From positions 28,358 to 92,357 of the forward strand of contig DJVU01000052.1 in assembly GCA_002441345.1 (NCBI GenBank): a stretch of 64,000 nt of DNA, given 5' to 3'. This document shows positions 63,018 to 64,000 of the stretch, in pieces (position 1 is the first letter of the stretch; every line of letters starts with the position of its first letter). The translations under genes were made by a program, and so were the position numbers. The notes beneath the pieces are model-generated. The model was not told where the DNA came from and did not search any database. It worked only from the letters and a program-made list of their open reading frames with translations. Origin of the DNA: Bacteroidales bacterium UBA6248 (lineage in GTDB: Bacteria > Bacteroidota > Bacteroidia > Bacteroidales > Lentimicrobiaceae).

Positions 63018-63439
63018 GTGTTTATATATTTGAAATTCAGGATAATAAGTATTGATATCGATAATCCGGATTTTTATCTTTGTTAAACTATGCAGTGAAC
63101 GCTGCCTGTTATTACCTGTGCAAACCCGGTTTTCACCCCCTATGTTCTTTCCGCAGCCAAATTAGCTTTATTATTTTGTTTGCAACACATAGGCATCCAT
63201 ATTTTTTTTTCGAAGTTTTGATGTAGGTTTTTTTTATCGTATCGATGTTAAGTGGTTGATAAGCAAATGGTTATTAAGTATTATGATGAATATGTTAATA
63301 GTTTCAGGAATGCGTTGCCTGCTTGCTTGTATTTGCCTCCTGTATATTCCACTTGTCACGTAAGCAAGACAATGGCACGGAATTTTCTGATAGCCCGCTG
63401 TCGAACCTAAAACTAGTTGTCAAATAAAAATTTCAAATC
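63018..63439. other. Intergenic region with a strong plus-strand promoter
   Basis: About 420 bases without a gene. AT-rich with T-runs near 63208 and 63228. The promoter at 63052-63082 would read through it. Confidence 0.5.
63052..63082 (+). promoter_or_regulatory. Near-perfect Bacteroidota promoter
   Basis: TTG (63052-63054), 20 bases, TATCTTTG (63075-63082). The nearest downstream gene starts 350 bases later, so it makes either a long leader or a separate small RNA. Confidence 0.6.
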
Positions 63440-63925
63440 ATGAAACCAAAAGTCGTTATTGTCGCATTCTTCTTACTTTTTACCACTTCGTTTGCCTTGA
63501 AGGCGCAGAACTATACCACGGCTCTCGGAGCACGCCTTGGTTTTTTTAACGGAATTACACTGAAACATTTTGTAGGCAGTTCCAATGCCATCGAAGGTAT
63601 TGCAACATTCCGCTGGGGCGGACTTGCGATTACAGGACTTTACGAATGGCAGAAGCCCATCAAGGGAGCTCCCGGACTCGATTATTTTCTGGGATTTGGC
63701 GGACACGTCGGAGTGTGGGATAATGACCGTTACTACTGGCCCGACAACAATCGCCGCGACGGCCGTTTTGCTATTGTCGGTGTGGATTTTATTGCCGGAC
63801 TTGAATATACCTTCAGAGAGGTGCCTTTTAATCTGGGCCTTGACTGGAAACCGGCGTTCAACCTGATAGGCGACAGCCACTGGTGGGGCGATGGTGCAGC
63901 CCTCTCGATACGATATACGTTTTAG
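63440..63925 (+). CDS. Small outer-membrane beta-barrel protein
   Basis: 161 residues; signal peptide MKPKVVIVAFFLLFTTSFALKAQ. The mature chain has 6-8 amphipathic strands (TTALGARLGFFNGITLKHF, AIEGIATFRWGGLAITGLYEW, LDYFLGFGGHVGVW, FIAGLEYTFREVPFNLGLDW) and ends ALSIRYTF with a terminal Phe. It resembles small outer-membrane proteins of Bacteroidota that carry no recognised enzymatic function. Complete in the window. Confidence 0.8.
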   Translation: MKPKVVIVAFFLLFTTSFALKAQNYTTALGARLGFFNGITLKHFVGSSNAIEGIATFRWGGLAITGLYEWQKPIKGAPGLDYFLGFGGHVGVWDNDRYYWPDNNRRDGRFAIVGVDFIAGLEYTFREVPFNLGLDWKPAFNLIGDSHWWGDGAALSIRYTF

Positions 63926-64000
63926 ATTATCTCAGGAGGGATAATTTCAGGGCAGAGGCTGTCGCAATGGCAGAATCTGCCTTTTTTTATGGTCTGCTTT

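Overview
The window looks like a chromosome segment of a Bacteroidota bacterium, most likely Bacteroidales-like and environmental or anaerobic. The evidence is consistent across the window. Several secreted proteins end in a type IX secretion (T9SS) sorting-like domain. There are an S46 dipeptidyl-peptidase, a BtuB/BtuG-type corrinoid uptake operon and a DUF2027-Smr protein. Promoter -7 elements fit the Bacteroidota consensus TAnnTTTG, and starts generally lack strong Shine-Dalgarno sites. I see no insertion sequence, prophage, CRISPR array, tRNA or rRNA, so this reads as core or stable accessory chromosome.

Layout, left to right. 1-6 kb: the 3' part of an alpha-2-macroglobulin gene followed at once by a membrane HEXXH protein. 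6-11 kb: a rubrerythrin-like gene with a textbook promoter on the minus strand, then a cobalamin riboswitch controlling a small membrane protein, btuB and a BtuG-like surface lipoprotein. 11-13 kb: a YyaL-type thioredoxin-domain protein. 13.5-18.2 kb: a large secreted subtilisin. 18.4-20.6 kb: pabA divergent from pabB-pabC (p-aminobenzoate for folate). 20.6-26.7 kb: an MFS transporter, RidA, an S46 peptidase with DPP11-type specificity residue, and a secreted GH18-CUB protein. 26.8-34.3 kb: an acylphosphatase-like protein, two large modular T9SS cargo proteins, and between them a 77-residue protein with a sorting-signal-like tail. 34.5-40.1 kb: on the minus strand, a divergent GAPDH and a large dikinase-like protein lacking the pyruvate-binding barrel.

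40.4-51.1 kb: a flavin reductase coupled to rlmN, a MATE transporter, a cytoplasmic YD-like repeat protein, a prolyl oligopeptidase lipoprotein, a coiled-coil envelope protein, a dihaem cytochrome c peroxidase, and a DUF2027-Smr protein. 51.3-51.77 kb: RNase P RNA with promoter and terminator, followed by an AT-rich zone of palindromic and inverted repeats. 52.2-58.1 kb: a T9SS cargo protein, then a TPR protein and an outer-membrane barrel that form a unit. 58.3-60.3 kb: gyrB. 60.5-63.9 kb: a propeller lipoprotein overlapping a barrel gene on the minus strand, then a small barrel protein.

Functionally the window is dominated by the cell envelope and extracellular protein breakdown: a subtilisin, S46 and S9 peptidases and a glycosidase produce peptides and sugars, and outer-membrane barrels and surface lipoproteins take up or handle nutrients such as corrinoids. 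Housekeeping genes (gyrB, rnpB, rlmN, pabABC, ridA) are scattered between them. The parts I would look at first are the three secreted proteins sharing one C-terminal half, the 77-residue protein lying between two of them, the truncated dikinase, and the gene pairs made of an envelope partner plus a barrel. No function was confirmed by a database search; family names rest on motifs and remembered family architecture.
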